Shown: positions 25,272 to 34,547, counted from the stretch's first letter. The stretch is 64,000 nucleotides of DNA from CAYNKA01 sp964397655 (GCA_964397655.1 CAYNKA010000005.1:124001-188000); one strand, 5' to 3'. Numbers and translations: made by a program. Notes: generated from the letters alone by a model not told the origin.

Positions 25272-25583
25272 TCAGCCCTGCAGGCCGCCCTTGCGCGCCC
25301 AGACCACCTCGAACCCCCGCCAGGAGACACGGAGGCAGAGGGCGGAAATCTTCGGGAACACGGCCCTGTGCTCCTTGGAGGCCACCCACTTGAGCCTGAG
25401 GTCCTCGGAGTCGAAGGTGAGATTGATGCGGTAGGAGCTCAGGGCGTCCCTCGCCTGCAGAAGCTCCACCCGCTGGAAGCCTTCCTGGATGGAAATCGCG
25501 GGAACGAAGGCGTCGAGGAAGGTCTCCTCGAGTTCCTTCTCCTTTCCGGGCGCCACGTCCAAATGAATCTGAAGTTCCGTCAT
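25272..25583 (-). CDS. Small dimeric alpha-beta barrel (ABM-like) protein
   Basis: 103 residues. MTELQIHLDVAPGKEKELEE followed by FQRVELLQARD and a final strand-helix-strand fits the ABM/ferredoxin-like barrel of antibiotic-biosynthesis-monooxygenase and related proteins, with VAPGKEKELEETF as the typical first helix. Function is unknown; members range from quinol monooxygenases to haem-binding enzymes. AAGGAGA precedes the ATG. It is 12 bases after the B3/B4-domain gene and so co-transcribed with it. Confidence 0.65.
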   Translation of the reverse strand: MTELQIHLDVAPGKEKELEETFLDAFVPAISIQEGFQRVELLQARDALSSYRINLTFDSEDLRLKWVASKEHRAVFPKISALCLRVSWRGFEVVWARKGGLQG

Positions 25584-25595
25584 GAGTCATCTCCT

Positions 25596-26267
25596 TCACG
25601 AATAGACGGCCCGTTCTTCGACGAGCACGTCGTCCTGGTTCTTCTTCACCTCCCCCGCGATGTCGTCGAGGTGGGATAGAATCCGCTCTTCGTCGCCGGC
25701 CGACGGCACGTAGACGACGAAGAGCGCCTCGGTAGTGGATTCCGTCATCTTCGTGCGGTCGTCCGGCCCGTACACGACGCTGGAAACGACGCCTTTCGCG
25801 TCTCTCATCATGAGGTCTCCCGGAAGCGTCCGCTTCTCCTGCCCCGCGAGCAGGTTGTAGGTCTCGGTACCGTCCGCGACATCGAGCTCGATTCCGCCCT
25901 CCATCCTCGAATAGTCGTGGCCGGCGGTGAGATAGAGGTTCTTCATCTCCGCCATGAACATCGCGAGGACGAGGGGGGAAACGGGAGGCATGCTCCTGCC
26001 CTTGAGGACGATCGATTCGAGCTGGAGAAGGAGCTGACAGGTCTTTCCGAAGGCCCGGTAGTATTCGTCGTAGGCCTTCATCGGACCGATATCGAGGAGG
26101 TCCTTGCGCGTCGAGGCTCCGAACCTGGCCCGGAGTCCGTTCTCCAGGCCGATCCTGTCGGCTTCCATGGCGCCGTTCCTGAATCCGTTGTCGATGTTCT
26201 TCAGCAGCAGGACCCCCATTTTGAGGCCGGGATACCTGGCCCGCGCCCGATCAAGGCCGAACAGCAT
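25596..26267 (-). CDS. B3/B4 (tRNA-binding-like) domain protein
   Basis: 223 residues from the ATG at 26267, chosen for GGGAGGAAAAAG directly upstream; the frame extends to 26399 without support. The central and C-terminal part (SPLVLAMFMAEMKNLYLTAG, GIELDVADGTETYNLLAGQE, LPGDLMMRDAKGVVSSVVYG, ending TESTTEALFVVYVP) matches the stand-alone B3/B4 domain found in the phenylalanyl-tRNA synthetase beta chain. Free-standing members are thought to edit or bind aminoacyl-tRNA, but the role of this subgroup is not established. Confidence 0.75.
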   Translation of the reverse strand: MLFGLDRARARYPGLKMGVLLLKNIDNGFRNGAMEADRIGLENGLRARFGASTRKDLLDIGPMKAYDEYYRAFGKTCQLLLQLESIVLKGRSMPPVSPLVLAMFMAEMKNLYLTAGHDYSRMEGGIELDVADGTETYNLLAGQEKRTLPGDLMMRDAKGVVSSVVYGPDDRTKMTESTTEALFVVYVPSAGDEERILSHLDDIAGEVKKNQDDVLVEERAVYS

Positions 26268-26382
26268 CTTTTTCCTCCCTTTCGAACGTGAAACCGCAGT
26301 CCTCGTTCCAGTATACACCTCAAACTCGTTTTTTTGGCGGACGATCGGGCGCGCATCCGGAGCCGTCCCGACAGTGATTCGA

Positions 26383-26412
26383 TTGACAATTATTTTCACT
26401 TGCCCTTATCAT
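26383..26412 (+). promoter_or_regulatory. Promoter of the first propeller-caspase gene
   Basis: -35 TTGACA (26383-26388), 18-base spacer, -10 TATCAT (26407-26412). Predicted start near 26419, which is also the A of an in-frame ATG; the next in-frame ATG at 26473 has a strong ribosome site. Confidence 0.7.
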
Positions 26413-26472
26413 GAATCGATGCTCCATCCTAGACTCGAGCCCGCGAAACCGCCGCATGCCAGGAGGCAGATC

Positions 26473-29397
26473 ATGTTCCGTACTTCGTCATTCACGGACC
26501 GGTTCTTACGCGGACTTCGCCTGACCGCGATTCTCGGCCTCCTGCTCGCAGGCGCGGGCTCGGCCTTCGCCGCGGAGCCTCCGACGGCGCCGATGCTCCG
26601 GATCGAGACCGGCACGCATACGACGATCGTCAGAAGGATCGGCGTGGACGCGAAGGGCCGCTATCTCGTCACGGCATCGGACGACAAGACCGCGAGAATA
26701 TGGGAACTCTCCGATGGCGGCGGCAATCCGCGCCTGCTCCGTATCCTCCGACCGCCGATCGGCGAAGGCAACGAGGGAAAGCTGTTTTCCGTCGCCATTT
26801 CTCCGGACGGCAGGACCGTGGCGTGCGGAGGATGGATGGGACTCGGAGGATCCGTCGGTTACAACGCCTTCATATTCGACCGGGAGAGCGGCACCCTCGT
26901 AAAAAGGCTTTCCGGCCTCAAGAGCGGGGTCAACCAGCTCGCCTTCTCGGAGAACGGCAAATACCTCGCCGTGAACCTGCAAGGGGAGAACGGCTTATTG
27001 ATCTACAGGACGACGAACTGGTCCCTCGCCTTCTCGGACACCTCGTACAAGGGAGCGACCTACGGGGCCGACTTCGATTCATCAGGAAGGCTCGCCACTG
27101 CATCCTACGACGGCTTCGTCAGGCTCTACGACGCTTCCTTCGCTCTCGTGGCCAAGAAAACGGCCCCGGGAGGAGTCCGGCCGTTCTCGGTGGCCTTTTC
27201 CCCGGACGGCTCCAGGCTGGCGGTGGGCTTCAACGACACGACCAAGGTGGACGTGCTGTCGGGAGCGGATCTTTCCCTCCTTCATTCGCCGGACTGCTCG
27301 GGCGTCGACAACGGCAATCTGGGAGCGGTAGCCTGGTCCTCCGACGGAAGGACTCTGTACGCGGGCGGCGGATACCTTAAGCGATTCAACGGCGTATGGT
27401 TCGAGCCGATTCGCATGTGGAAGGACGGTGGTCGGGGCCCCTACACCGACCTGCCCGCCTCCGGCGACACGATCATGCAGATCCTGCCCCTCGCCGGAGG
27501 CATCGTATTCTGCTCAGGGGACGCGTCCTTCGGCGCGTACGACGGCTCGGGAGCGAAGACCTTCTTCAAGAAACCGACGATCGGGGATTTCCGGAACAAT
27601 AAAGCCGGCTTCCTCGTTTCCCGAGACGGTTCGACGATCCGCTTCGCATACGAAATCTACGGCAAGAATCCGGCGGTCTTCTCGGTCACGGAGAGGATCC
27701 TGAAGACGGAGAATGCCGACTCCTCCGAGTTGGCCGCGCCGGTCACTTCGGCCGCAGGCCTCGCCCTGACGAACTGGGACGGAGAATACGAGCCCAAGCT
27801 GAACGGGATCCCGCTGAAACTGGACAAGTTCGAGAGATCGAGAAGCGTGGCCGTCCTTCCGGGAGCCAAGTCCTTCCTCCTCGGTTCGGAATGGTATCTC
27901 AGGCACTTCGACGACAAGGGGAAGGAGCTCTGGAAGGTCCCCGCTCCGGGTTCTACCTGGAGCCTGAACATTTCGGGCGACGGCGGGACAGCCGTCGCCG
28001 CCTTCGGAGACGGAACCATCCACTGGTTCCGCGTTTCGGACGGCAAGGAGCTCCTCGCCTTCTTCCCGCACAACGACCGGAAGCGATGGGTGCTCTGGAC
28101 TCCGTCGGGATACTACGCCTCTTCTCCCGGAGCGGACGACCTCGTCGGTTGGCACATGAACAACGGTCCGGACGAAGCGGCCGACTTCTTTCCGGTATCG
28201 AAGTTCAAGGCCTCGTACTACCGGCCCGACGTCGTCGAACGGATTCTGCGCACCCGCGACGAAAAGGAGGCCCTGCGGCTCGCGGACGACGAGGCGGGAA
28301 AGAAGAGCCGGGAGCTCGCGCTCGACAAGATGATTCCGCCCGTCGTGAACATAGTCTCCCCGGCGGACGACTTCGCGGCATCGAAACCCGAGGTCACGGT
28401 GCGCTACAGCCTGCGGACGCCTTCGGGCGAGGCGGTCACCGCGGTTCGGGCCCTCGTCGACGGGAGGCCAGCCTCCTCCGAGCGGGGATTGTCCGTGGTC
28501 GCCGGCAGGACCGGCGGCGAGCGGGAACTCCGCGTGGGCATTCCCGAACGGGACTGCGAAATCTCCGTCATCGCGGAGAACCGTTGGGCTTCGAGCGAGC
28601 CGGCCACGGTGAGGATCAGGTGGGCCGGGACGAAACGGCAGGACGAGTTCGTCATCAAGCCGAAGCTCTACGTCCTCGCCGTGGGCGTGAGCAAATACCG
28701 GGATCCGGCCCTCGTGCTCGGCCTCGCGGCGAAGGACGCGAAGGATTTCGCGGCATCACTCGCTTCGCAGAAGGGCGGGCTCTACCGGGACGTGTCCGCG
28801 AAGGTGCTCACCGACGAGAGCGCCACCAAGGACGAGATCCTCGACGGGCTGGACTGGATCCGCAAGGAGACGACGAGCAAGGACGTGGCGATGGTGTTCT
28901 TCGCCGGCCACGGCGTGAACGACCAGAGCGGCATCTATTATTACCTGCCCGTCAACGCGAACCCGGAGAAGCTCATGCGCACCGGAGTCGCGTTCTCCGA
29001 CATTCGGAACACCGTCGCCTCCCTCGCGGGCAAGACCCTCTTCTTCGTGGACACCTGCCATTCCGGGAACGTCATGGGAACGCGGCGCGGCGTCGCGGAC
29101 ATCGCCGCGGTGGTCAACGAGCTCGCCAGCACCGAGAACGGCGCCGTGGTCTTCGCCTCCTCCACCGGCAACCAGTACTCCCTGGAGGACCGGGCCTGGG
29201 GCAACGGAGCGTTCACCAAGGCCCTCGTGGAGGGACTATCCGGGAAGGCGGACTACGCCGGCTCCGGCAGGATAAGCGTGAACATGCTGGACCTCTACCT
29301 GTCGGAGCGGGTCAAGGAGCTGACCGGAGGCCGGCAGACGCCGACGACCACGAAGCCCCGAACCGTGCCGGACTTTCCCATCGCCGTGAGAAAGTAA
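26473..29397 (+). CDS. Exported WD40-type beta-propeller protein with C-terminal caspase-like protease
   Basis: 974 residues. The start at 26473 has AGGAGG six bases upstream. A signal peptide (LRLTAILGLLLAGAGSAFA) precedes many WD40-like blades (GRYLVTASDDKTARIWELSD; FSVAISPDGRTVACGG; AFSENGKYLAV; RLATASYDGFVRLYDAS; FSVAFSPDGSRLAVGF). The linker RKRWVLWTPSGYYASSPG / VGWHMNNGPDEAADFFPV and an Ig-like strand region (about 615-725) follow. The C-terminal C14 domain (about 735-960) keeps the dyad: H813 in VFFAGHGVN and C862 in FFVDTCHSGN. Probably a secreted or periplasmic protease with a target-recognition propeller. A paralogue follows 87 bases later. Confidence 0.9.
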   Translation: MFRTSSFTDRFLRGLRLTAILGLLLAGAGSAFAAEPPTAPMLRIETGTHTTIVRRIGVDAKGRYLVTASDDKTARIWELSDGGGNPRLLRILRPPIGEGNEGKLFSVAISPDGRTVACGGWMGLGGSVGYNAFIFDRESGTLVKRLSGLKSGVNQLAFSENGKYLAVNLQGENGLLIYRTTNWSLAFSDTSYKGATYGADFDSSGRLATASYDGFVRLYDASFALVAKKTAPGGVRPFSVAFSPDGSRLAVGFNDTTKVDVLSGADLSLLHSPDCSGVDNGNLGAVAWSSDGRTLYAGGGYLKRFNGVWFEPIRMWKDGGRGPYTDLPASGDTIMQILPLAGGIVFCSGDASFGAYDGSGAKTFFKKPTIGDFRNNKAGFLVSRDGSTIRFAYEIYGKNPAVFSVTERILKTENADSSELAAPVTSAAGLALTNWDGEYEPKLNGIPLKLDKFERSRSVAVLPGAKSFLLGSEWYLRHFDDKGKELWKVPAPGSTWSLNISGDGGTAVAAFGDGTIHWFRVSDGKELLAFFPHNDRKRWVLWTPSGYYASSPGADDLVGWHMNNGPDEAADFFPVSKFKASYYRPDVVERILRTRDEKEALRLADDEAGKKSRELALDKMIPPVVNIVSPADDFAASKPEVTVRYSLRTPSGEAVTAVRALVDGRPASSERGLSVVAGRTGGERELRVGIPERDCEISVIAENRWASSEPATVRIRWAGTKRQDEFVIKPKLYVLAVGVSKYRDPALVLGLAAKDAKDFAASLASQKGGLYRDVSAKVLTDESATKDEILDGLDWIRKETTSKDVAMVFFAGHGVNDQSGIYYYLPVNANPEKLMRTGVAFSDIRNTVASLAGKTLFFVDTCHSGNVMGTRRGVADIAAVVNELASTENGAVVFASSTGNQYSLEDRAWGNGAFTKALVEGLSGKADYAGSGRISVNMLDLYLSERVKELTGGRQTPTTTKPRTVPDFPIAVRK

Positions 29398-29450
29398 TAG
29401 GACCCTTGCGGAGACCGGGGCTCGGCCGTATGCAATCGACCGCGTATAAT

Positions 29451-29479
29451 TTGCATTCCGGCATGGTTCATAGTAAAAT
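29451..29479 (+). promoter_or_regulatory. Promoter giving a leaderless mRNA for the second propeller-caspase
   Basis: -35 TTGCAT (29451-29456), 17-base spacer, -10 TAAAAT (29474-29479); the ATG follows five bases later at 29485. No Shine-Dalgarno is present. Confidence 0.5.
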
Positions 29480-29484
29480 GGACA

Positions 29485-32400
29485 ATGTATGCCCATGTAA
29501 AATTCTTAATCGTTTTCTTGGGTCTTCATTCTTTCCTTCCCGCCGCAGCCAACTTGGCCGCCAGAGAAAAAACCCCGGACTGGGCTTCGATGGAGGCGGA
29601 GGCCCCCCTCGAGATGTCTCTCCAGACCCGGCATGAAGAAATTCTTTCCCTTCGCTTGAGCGCAGACGGAGCCTTCTTCGTCACCGCCGACGGATCGGAG
29701 TACAAGATCTGGCGGACCGAGGACGGAGTCCTGCTCCGAACCGTCGCCTGCGATCCCCGCTCCGCCTGGTTCCTTCCCGACGGCGCGTCCGTCTTTCTCT
29801 GGACGGGAAAGACCTTCACGGCGACGGGAACCGGAACGGTCACGACCTTCCAAATCAGGAAAACCGCCGACGGCTCCCTTCTGCGGGAGATAAGAGCCAA
29901 GACCCTGGACAACGGTCTTCCCTCCGCGGCTGCGTTGAACCGGCAGGGAACCCTTGCTGCCCTGGGTTCCGATAAGGGCGGGATCTATCTCTACGATACG
30001 GTCAAGGGAGAGCTCGTCCGGGAAATTCCCAAAGCCCACGAAGACAAAGTCCTGTGGCTCGATTGGACGGAGGACGGCAGGCTGGTCGCCTCCTCCCAAA
30101 AGGCGCTGAAGCTGTGGGACCCTTCCGACGGCCGATGTCTGAAGACATTTTCCGGAACGGGAATCGATCGGTTCGGCGCGGCGGGGAAAGACCTCGTCAT
30201 CGGCCGGTCGGACGCTTCCCTCCTCGGCCTCTCCCTCGTCGACGGTTCCAAACGCTTCGCCGTCCCCTTCGCCCTTCCCTTACGGACTCCCGTAGTGAGC
30301 CCGGACGGAAAGTACGCGGCCGTCGGTACAGGCCAGCGGATGATATATATATTCGATACGGCGACGGGAAAGGAGAAGGCCCGTCTCAGGGATTTCAGCA
30401 CCCTGTACAGCCTCGCCCTGGCTTTCACCCCGGACGGAAAACGCCTGATCGCGGGGCACGATCCCACCCGGGAAGGATCGACCCTGGGAATCTGGTCCGT
30501 TCAGGAAGGAAAGAAGCTGCTCGATTTCAAGCCGGTGCGAAAGATCACCACCGACGCGCTCGGCTGGGACGAGTCCGCGAGACTCCTGGCGGCGGCAAAC
30601 GACGAAGGCGTCGCCCTGTGGGATCTCAAGGAACTGCGGAGGGTCCGTACCTTCGCTCCGCCGGGTTTCTCGATGGTGGAAAAGCTCAAGTTCACCGAAG
30701 AAGGAAAAAAGCTCTGGATCCTCACGCCCTGGTCACTCAGCGCCTACGATACCCGGAGCGGCCAATGCCTTTTAATGGACAAAGTCCCCCCGGAAGATCC
30801 CAAAGCAGCCTACTCGGGACCCCTGTACGCGATGCTGCTCGCGGAAGACTGTTCCGCCCTTGCGAAAATCATGAAGGCCGGCCCCGGAAAAGTGAAACGG
30901 AAAGCGGAAATCTTCGAACTTCCCCAACTGAGCCTTTCAAGGAGACTGGAACTGGATCAGAAGCAGGACGGCGACGAGGTCACGGCCCTGAGTTCCGGCG
31001 GGACCTGTCTGATCCTGGACGATAAGATCCTCTTCGAAACCGACAGCGGAATAAAAACGCCCCTGCCCAACCGCTATCGATCGAGTTTTCCGGCCTCCTT
31101 CGATCCCTCGGGAAAGACGGTATCCTACCTCTACCGGGAACCTGGCCAGTACAGCAATGAACTCGCCCTCTTCAACCGGAAAACGAAGAGACTGGAGAAA
31201 AAGCTGCTTCTCGAAAGCGGGACGGACAAAATATTCCAGGGCGGTTTCGGGTCGTCCTGTCCTTGGATCATCGGGAACACAACCATCTCGCATCATAGGA
31301 TGATTCTGCTGGACAAAGAGAAGCCGAGCCGGAAAGTCGTCATCCCCTTCTTCAACTCCGCCTTCATAAGCGACGCAGCCGGCAGCGCCGACGGCAGACT
31401 CCTGTTCACGGCATACGCCGGGGCGGTCCAAATCCTGGAAACGGACAAGAACCGGAAGCTCACCTTGATTTCCTACGGTCCCGAGTGGATCGCCTATACC
31501 GACGACGGCCTCTTCGACAGTTCCCAGAACGCGGGAGAGGTCATAAAGATGGTGAAGGGCATGTCCGCGTGGAACATCGACCAGTTCTCCTATAGAAACA
31601 ACCGGCCCGACGTGATCCTCGGGAGGCTGGGGACGGGAGACCCGAAAATCATCGAAGAGTTGTACGCCCAGTACCGCAGGCGTCTGCGGAAGGCGGGACT
31701 GGAAGAGGAACGTCTGGGCCGGGACTTCCACCTGCCGGAGGCGAAGATAAGCGAGTTTTCGAGAATAGGAGCGGACGTCTCGGTGAAGGCGGAGCTTTCC
31801 GACAGCCGCTTCGAGCTCAAGCGGTATCAGGTGTTCGCGAACGACGTTCCCCTCCTGGGGGCCTACGGAAAATCGATAAAAGGAAGAAAAGCGCTGATCG
31901 CCGAAACGGTCCCCCTGATCCCGGGCAGGAACAAGATCGAGATTTCGGCGGTGAACGAACAGGGGGTGGAATCCTATCGGGCGGTCCGGTATGAAACCTT
32001 GGACGAGGAGAGGCAGGGTGACCTGTATTTCCTCGGCTTCGGCGTTTCCAAGTACAAGGACTCCAGGCTGAACCTGGAGTACGCCGACAAGGACGCGCAG
32101 GATCTGAAAGAGCTTTTTTTGCGGATGCGGGGGAACGAGTATCGGGAAGTGAAGGCCTCCACCTGGGTGAACGAAGCGGTAACCCGGGCTTCGGTGAAGC
32201 AGGCGAAGGAGAAGCTGGCGTCGGGAAGGACGGAGGACACGGTGGTGCTCTTCATCGCCGGCCACGGAATGCACGATTCGGACAAGGACCTCACCTACTA
32301 CTACCTGAGCCACGGGGCGGACCTGAAGGACCTGAAAGGCACCTGCATCGATTTCGCCGCCTTCGAGGACCTCCTCCAGGGGATTCCTCAGCGGAAGAAA

Positions 32401-32865
32401 CTCTTCCTCATGGACACCTGCGAGTCCGGCGACCTCGATCCCGACACGGCGGCTTCCTTAGGAGCCCAGGCCATCCCCGGCTCCTCGGCCCGTACGGTAC
32501 GAGGGGTGACGGTGACCGGGACCGGGGAAGACCGCCGGGCGCGGACGCAGGCGGCCATTTTCCGCGACCGCTACCTCTACAACGACCTGAATCGCCGAAG
32601 CGGGGCCATCGTGTTCTCCTCCTCCCGAGGAGGAGAGGTGTCTTACGAAGGGGGACCCGTGAAGAACGGCTTCTTCACCGCGAAGATCCTGGAATGCCTT
32701 CGGGACGCCGAGGCGGACGTCGACGGGGACGAGGCGGTCACCACGGACGAACTGCGCGCCTACGTAGGCGGAAAGGTGTCGGAGCTGAGCCGGGGCCGGC
32801 AGAATCCCGTCGTGGACCGGGACAATCTGTACCAAAAAGTGAGTTTTCCCCTTCTGAGGGAATGA
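29485..32865 (+). CDS. Second exported beta-propeller protein with C-terminal caspase-like protease
   Basis: 1126 residues. Signal peptide MYAHVKFLIVFLGLHSFLPA. Blades are WD40-like but more degenerate (ILSLRLSADGAFFVTADGSE; YKIWRTEDGVLLRTV; ALAFTPDGKRLIAGHD; LLAAANDEGVALWDLKEL). A linker (GPEWIAYTDDGLFDSSQNAG) and a strand-rich region lead to the C14 domain (about 855-1120) with H927 in LFIAGHGMHDS and C979 in LFLMDTCESGD. After the Cys there is a longer insert than in the neighbour, with Arg-containing segments (SSARTVRGVTV; EDRRARTQAA) that could be a self-cleavage loop. Paralogue of the preceding gene, same overall plan but clearly diverged. Confidence 0.88.
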   Translation: MYAHVKFLIVFLGLHSFLPAAANLAAREKTPDWASMEAEAPLEMSLQTRHEEILSLRLSADGAFFVTADGSEYKIWRTEDGVLLRTVACDPRSAWFLPDGASVFLWTGKTFTATGTGTVTTFQIRKTADGSLLREIRAKTLDNGLPSAAALNRQGTLAALGSDKGGIYLYDTVKGELVREIPKAHEDKVLWLDWTEDGRLVASSQKALKLWDPSDGRCLKTFSGTGIDRFGAAGKDLVIGRSDASLLGLSLVDGSKRFAVPFALPLRTPVVSPDGKYAAVGTGQRMIYIFDTATGKEKARLRDFSTLYSLALAFTPDGKRLIAGHDPTREGSTLGIWSVQEGKKLLDFKPVRKITTDALGWDESARLLAAANDEGVALWDLKELRRVRTFAPPGFSMVEKLKFTEEGKKLWILTPWSLSAYDTRSGQCLLMDKVPPEDPKAAYSGPLYAMLLAEDCSALAKIMKAGPGKVKRKAEIFELPQLSLSRRLELDQKQDGDEVTALSSGGTCLILDDKILFETDSGIKTPLPNRYRSSFPASFDPSGKTVSYLYREPGQYSNELALFNRKTKRLEKKLLLESGTDKIFQGGFGSSCPWIIGNTTISHHRMILLDKEKPSRKVVIPFFNSAFISDAAGSADGRLLFTAYAGAVQILETDKNRKLTLISYGPEWIAYTDDGLFDSSQNAGEVIKMVKGMSAWNIDQFSYRNNRPDVILGRLGTGDPKIIEELYAQYRRRLRKAGLEEERLGRDFHLPEAKISEFSRIGADVSVKAELSDSRFELKRYQVFANDVPLLGAYGKSIKGRKALIAETVPLIPGRNKIEISAVNEQGVESYRAVRYETLDEERQGDLYFLGFGVSKYKDSRLNLEYADKDAQDLKELFLRMRGNEYREVKASTWVNEAVTRASVKQAKEKLASGRTEDTVVLFIAGHGMHDSDKDLTYYYLSHGADLKDLKGTCIDFAAFEDLLQGIPQRKKLFLMDTCESGDLDPDTAASLGAQAIPGSSARTVRGVTVTGTGEDRRARTQAAIFRDRYLYNDLNRRSGAIVFSSSRGGEVSYEGGPVKNGFFTAKILECLRDAEADVDGDEAVTTDELRAYVGGKVSELSRGRQNPVVDRDNLYQKVSFPLLRE

Positions 32866-32883
32866 TGAAAAGGAGAGAAAAGT

Positions 32884-33381
32884 ATGAGAATGAAAAGCCG
32901 GCTTTCCTTGACTGTCCTTTTTCTGGCGCTGGCGGCCGCGGTCCTCACGGCGCAGGAAAAAATCGACGTGGGGAAGTATTTCGAGCAGGCGAAAATCGAT
33001 CCCGCCGTCAAGCTGGACGGGTGGACCAGGACGAGGATCGCCTACTTCCTCTACGATCTGGGGAGGAAGAACGCCGTCCGCCTGGTGCAGTACTTCGATC
33101 AGGGGAACCTGTACGGGCTCATGGGCATAAAGGCGGCGGATCCCTTCTCCGCCGGCGGAAGCATCGATCCCGACACCGCGGAAGACATGTTCCTGCGCGT
33201 CGGCTTCCTGGACAACGTGAAAAGCCTCCAAGAGATCGCGAGCGCCCAGCTTGACGAACTCAAGGGCGACGACAAGACCACCGTCGTCATCGTGAAGCTG
33301 ACCTTGAAAAACAAAAAACTCCTCGGCCTCACGTTGTTCTACAACAGGGAAACCCATCTCTTTTTTCAGATGTGGGGATAA
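32884..33381 (+). CDS. Small exported protein downstream of the caspase pair
   Basis: 165 residues. AAAGGAGAG precedes the ATG. Signal peptide RLSLTVLFLALAAAVLTAQE; the mature part (about 142 residues) has a helical first half (KYFEQAKIDPAVKLDGWTRT) and a strand-rich C-terminal half (DDKTTVVIVKLTLKNKKLLG). No family recognised. It lies 18 bases after the second propeller-caspase gene and is therefore co-transcribed, making it a candidate substrate, inhibitor or partner of that protease. Confidence 0.75.
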   Translation: MRMKSRLSLTVLFLALAAAVLTAQEKIDVGKYFEQAKIDPAVKLDGWTRTRIAYFLYDLGRKNAVRLVQYFDQGNLYGLMGIKAADPFSAGGSIDPDTAEDMFLRVGFLDNVKSLQEIASAQLDELKGDDKTTVVIVKLTLKNKKLLGLTLFYNRETHLFFQMWG

Positions 33382-33480
33382 ATAGCAATCGGACGGGCTG
33401 GGCAAACCGCATCCCCTCGGACACGGAGATTTCGCGTTCTCGATCGCCTTCGGCGGCGCCCGAACCGGATCGCCGGGTCC

Positions 33481-34077
33481 TTACTCCTCGCGTTTCAAGG
33501 TTCGGTACTTTTCCAGACGGAGAACCGTGCACTGCGGCATGAAACCCGCAGGAGGAACGCCGAGGCCTTGGATCGTCCGCGTCCAGAAATTCACCTGGGC
33601 AATCGTGCTCACGATCACCACGAACTCGCGCTCCGTGAAATTCCGGAGCATCTCCCGCAGAAGGGCCTCCCCGATTTCGATCGGCGTTTCCGTCAAGGCT
33701 CGGGCGTATCTCAACGCCGCCCTCTCCTTCTCGTCGAAAGTCGCGACCTCCTCGAGCCTCCTCGTGTCCTGAAGGGCCTCTATCTCCTCGGCGGTAATGT
33801 TCAGGCTCTCGAATCGGAACGCGTTCATGTCGATGCAGAACGGGCACGAGGCCTTGAAGGAGACCTGCATCCTGACGAGCTTCAGGAGCCTCGCGGTCGC
33901 AGCGCCCGCCTCGTGCGCGACCAGCCCCTCCATCACCCCAGCTCCGACCGCGGCCTTCGGATACCACGAAAGGATCCTCGCGGGAAGAAGAGTCGCGCGC
34001 GTCACCTTTTCCGCGATCCAGATCGCCAAGCGGAGCAGGAACGGAATTCTTCCGGGCGGATTCACGTATCCGGTCAT
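33481..34077 (-). CDS. AhpD-like / carboxymuconolactone decarboxylase family protein
   Basis: 198 residues, all-helical, from the ATG at 34077 with GGGAGG five bases upstream. FKASCPFCIDMNAFRFESLN holds the CxxC and nearby acidic residue of the AhpD peroxidase active site, and FDEKERAALRYARALTETP is the second conserved helix pair. Members act as alkylhydroperoxidases or as thiol-linked reductases; whether this copy is a peroxidase is not certain because the proton-relay His is not evident. It stands alone, converging on the protease locus. Confidence 0.8.
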   Translation of the reverse strand: MTGYVNPPGRIPFLLRLAIWIAEKVTRATLLPARILSWYPKAAVGAGVMEGLVAHEAGAATARLLKLVRMQVSFKASCPFCIDMNAFRFESLNITAEEIEALQDTRRLEEVATFDEKERAALRYARALTETPIEIGEALLREMLRNFTEREFVVIVSTIAQVNFWTRTIQGLGVPPAGFMPQCTVLRLEKYRTLKREE

Positions 34078-34139
34078 GACGGCCTCCCGTATGCCAGTAT
34101 ACCCGAACGGGCAGCGGCACGGAAGCGACGGGAAGCCTG

Positions 34140-34446
34140 TCACGTCGTCCTGAAGCTGACGCGACAGGCCGAAACGCTTATCGCCGTCTCGCGGCGGTCG
34201 GGACGCAGGTCCCGGCCGGTCTCACCCATGGTCCGCACGACCTCGTCGAACGACACCCTGTGATCCCCGTCGGAAAGAAGCGCGTATGCCGCGCAATGGG
34301 AGCCCGGACCGCGGCAGCCGACATGCCCTTCGCCACGTAGTCGGCCGCGAAACGCGGACCCATCGTATGGCTGCCCGACGGACCGATCCGGATGAGTATC
34401 TTCACGCGAAAGGACGTCCAGCTGACGCCCGTCGCGCACCATTTCA
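34140..34446 (-). pseudogene. Remnant of an iron-sulfur L-serine dehydratase
   Basis: Two out-of-frame blocks on the minus strand match opposite ends of the family. In the frame of 34178-34447, RIGPSGSHTMGPRFAADYVA matches the N-terminal signature GPSSSHTMGPxxAA. In the frame ending at 34140, VSFDEVVRTMGETGRDL plus RRETA resembles the conserved C-terminus (tMxxTGxDL...YxETS). The 350 or so residues between them, including the cluster-binding cysteines, are absent. This is a decayed fragment with a large internal deletion, not a functional gene. Confidence 0.65.
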
Positions 34447-34503
34447 CGACCTGCCTCCGGGAGGTGTCGAAGCCCTACGATCTTTAGTCGTTTCGGAATG
34501 AAT

Positions 34504-34529
34504 CCGGCCTCTCACAGGAGGGAGGCCGG
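34504..34529 (-). terminator. Hairpin terminator after the ABC binding-protein gene
   Basis: CCGGCCTC/GAGGCCGG, 8-bp perfect stem with a 10-base loop, 18 bases past the binding-protein stop on the minus strand. The following bases (ATTCATTCC) are only mildly T-rich. Confidence 0.6.
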
Positions 34530-34547
34530 AAAGGCTTAACGGGAAAA

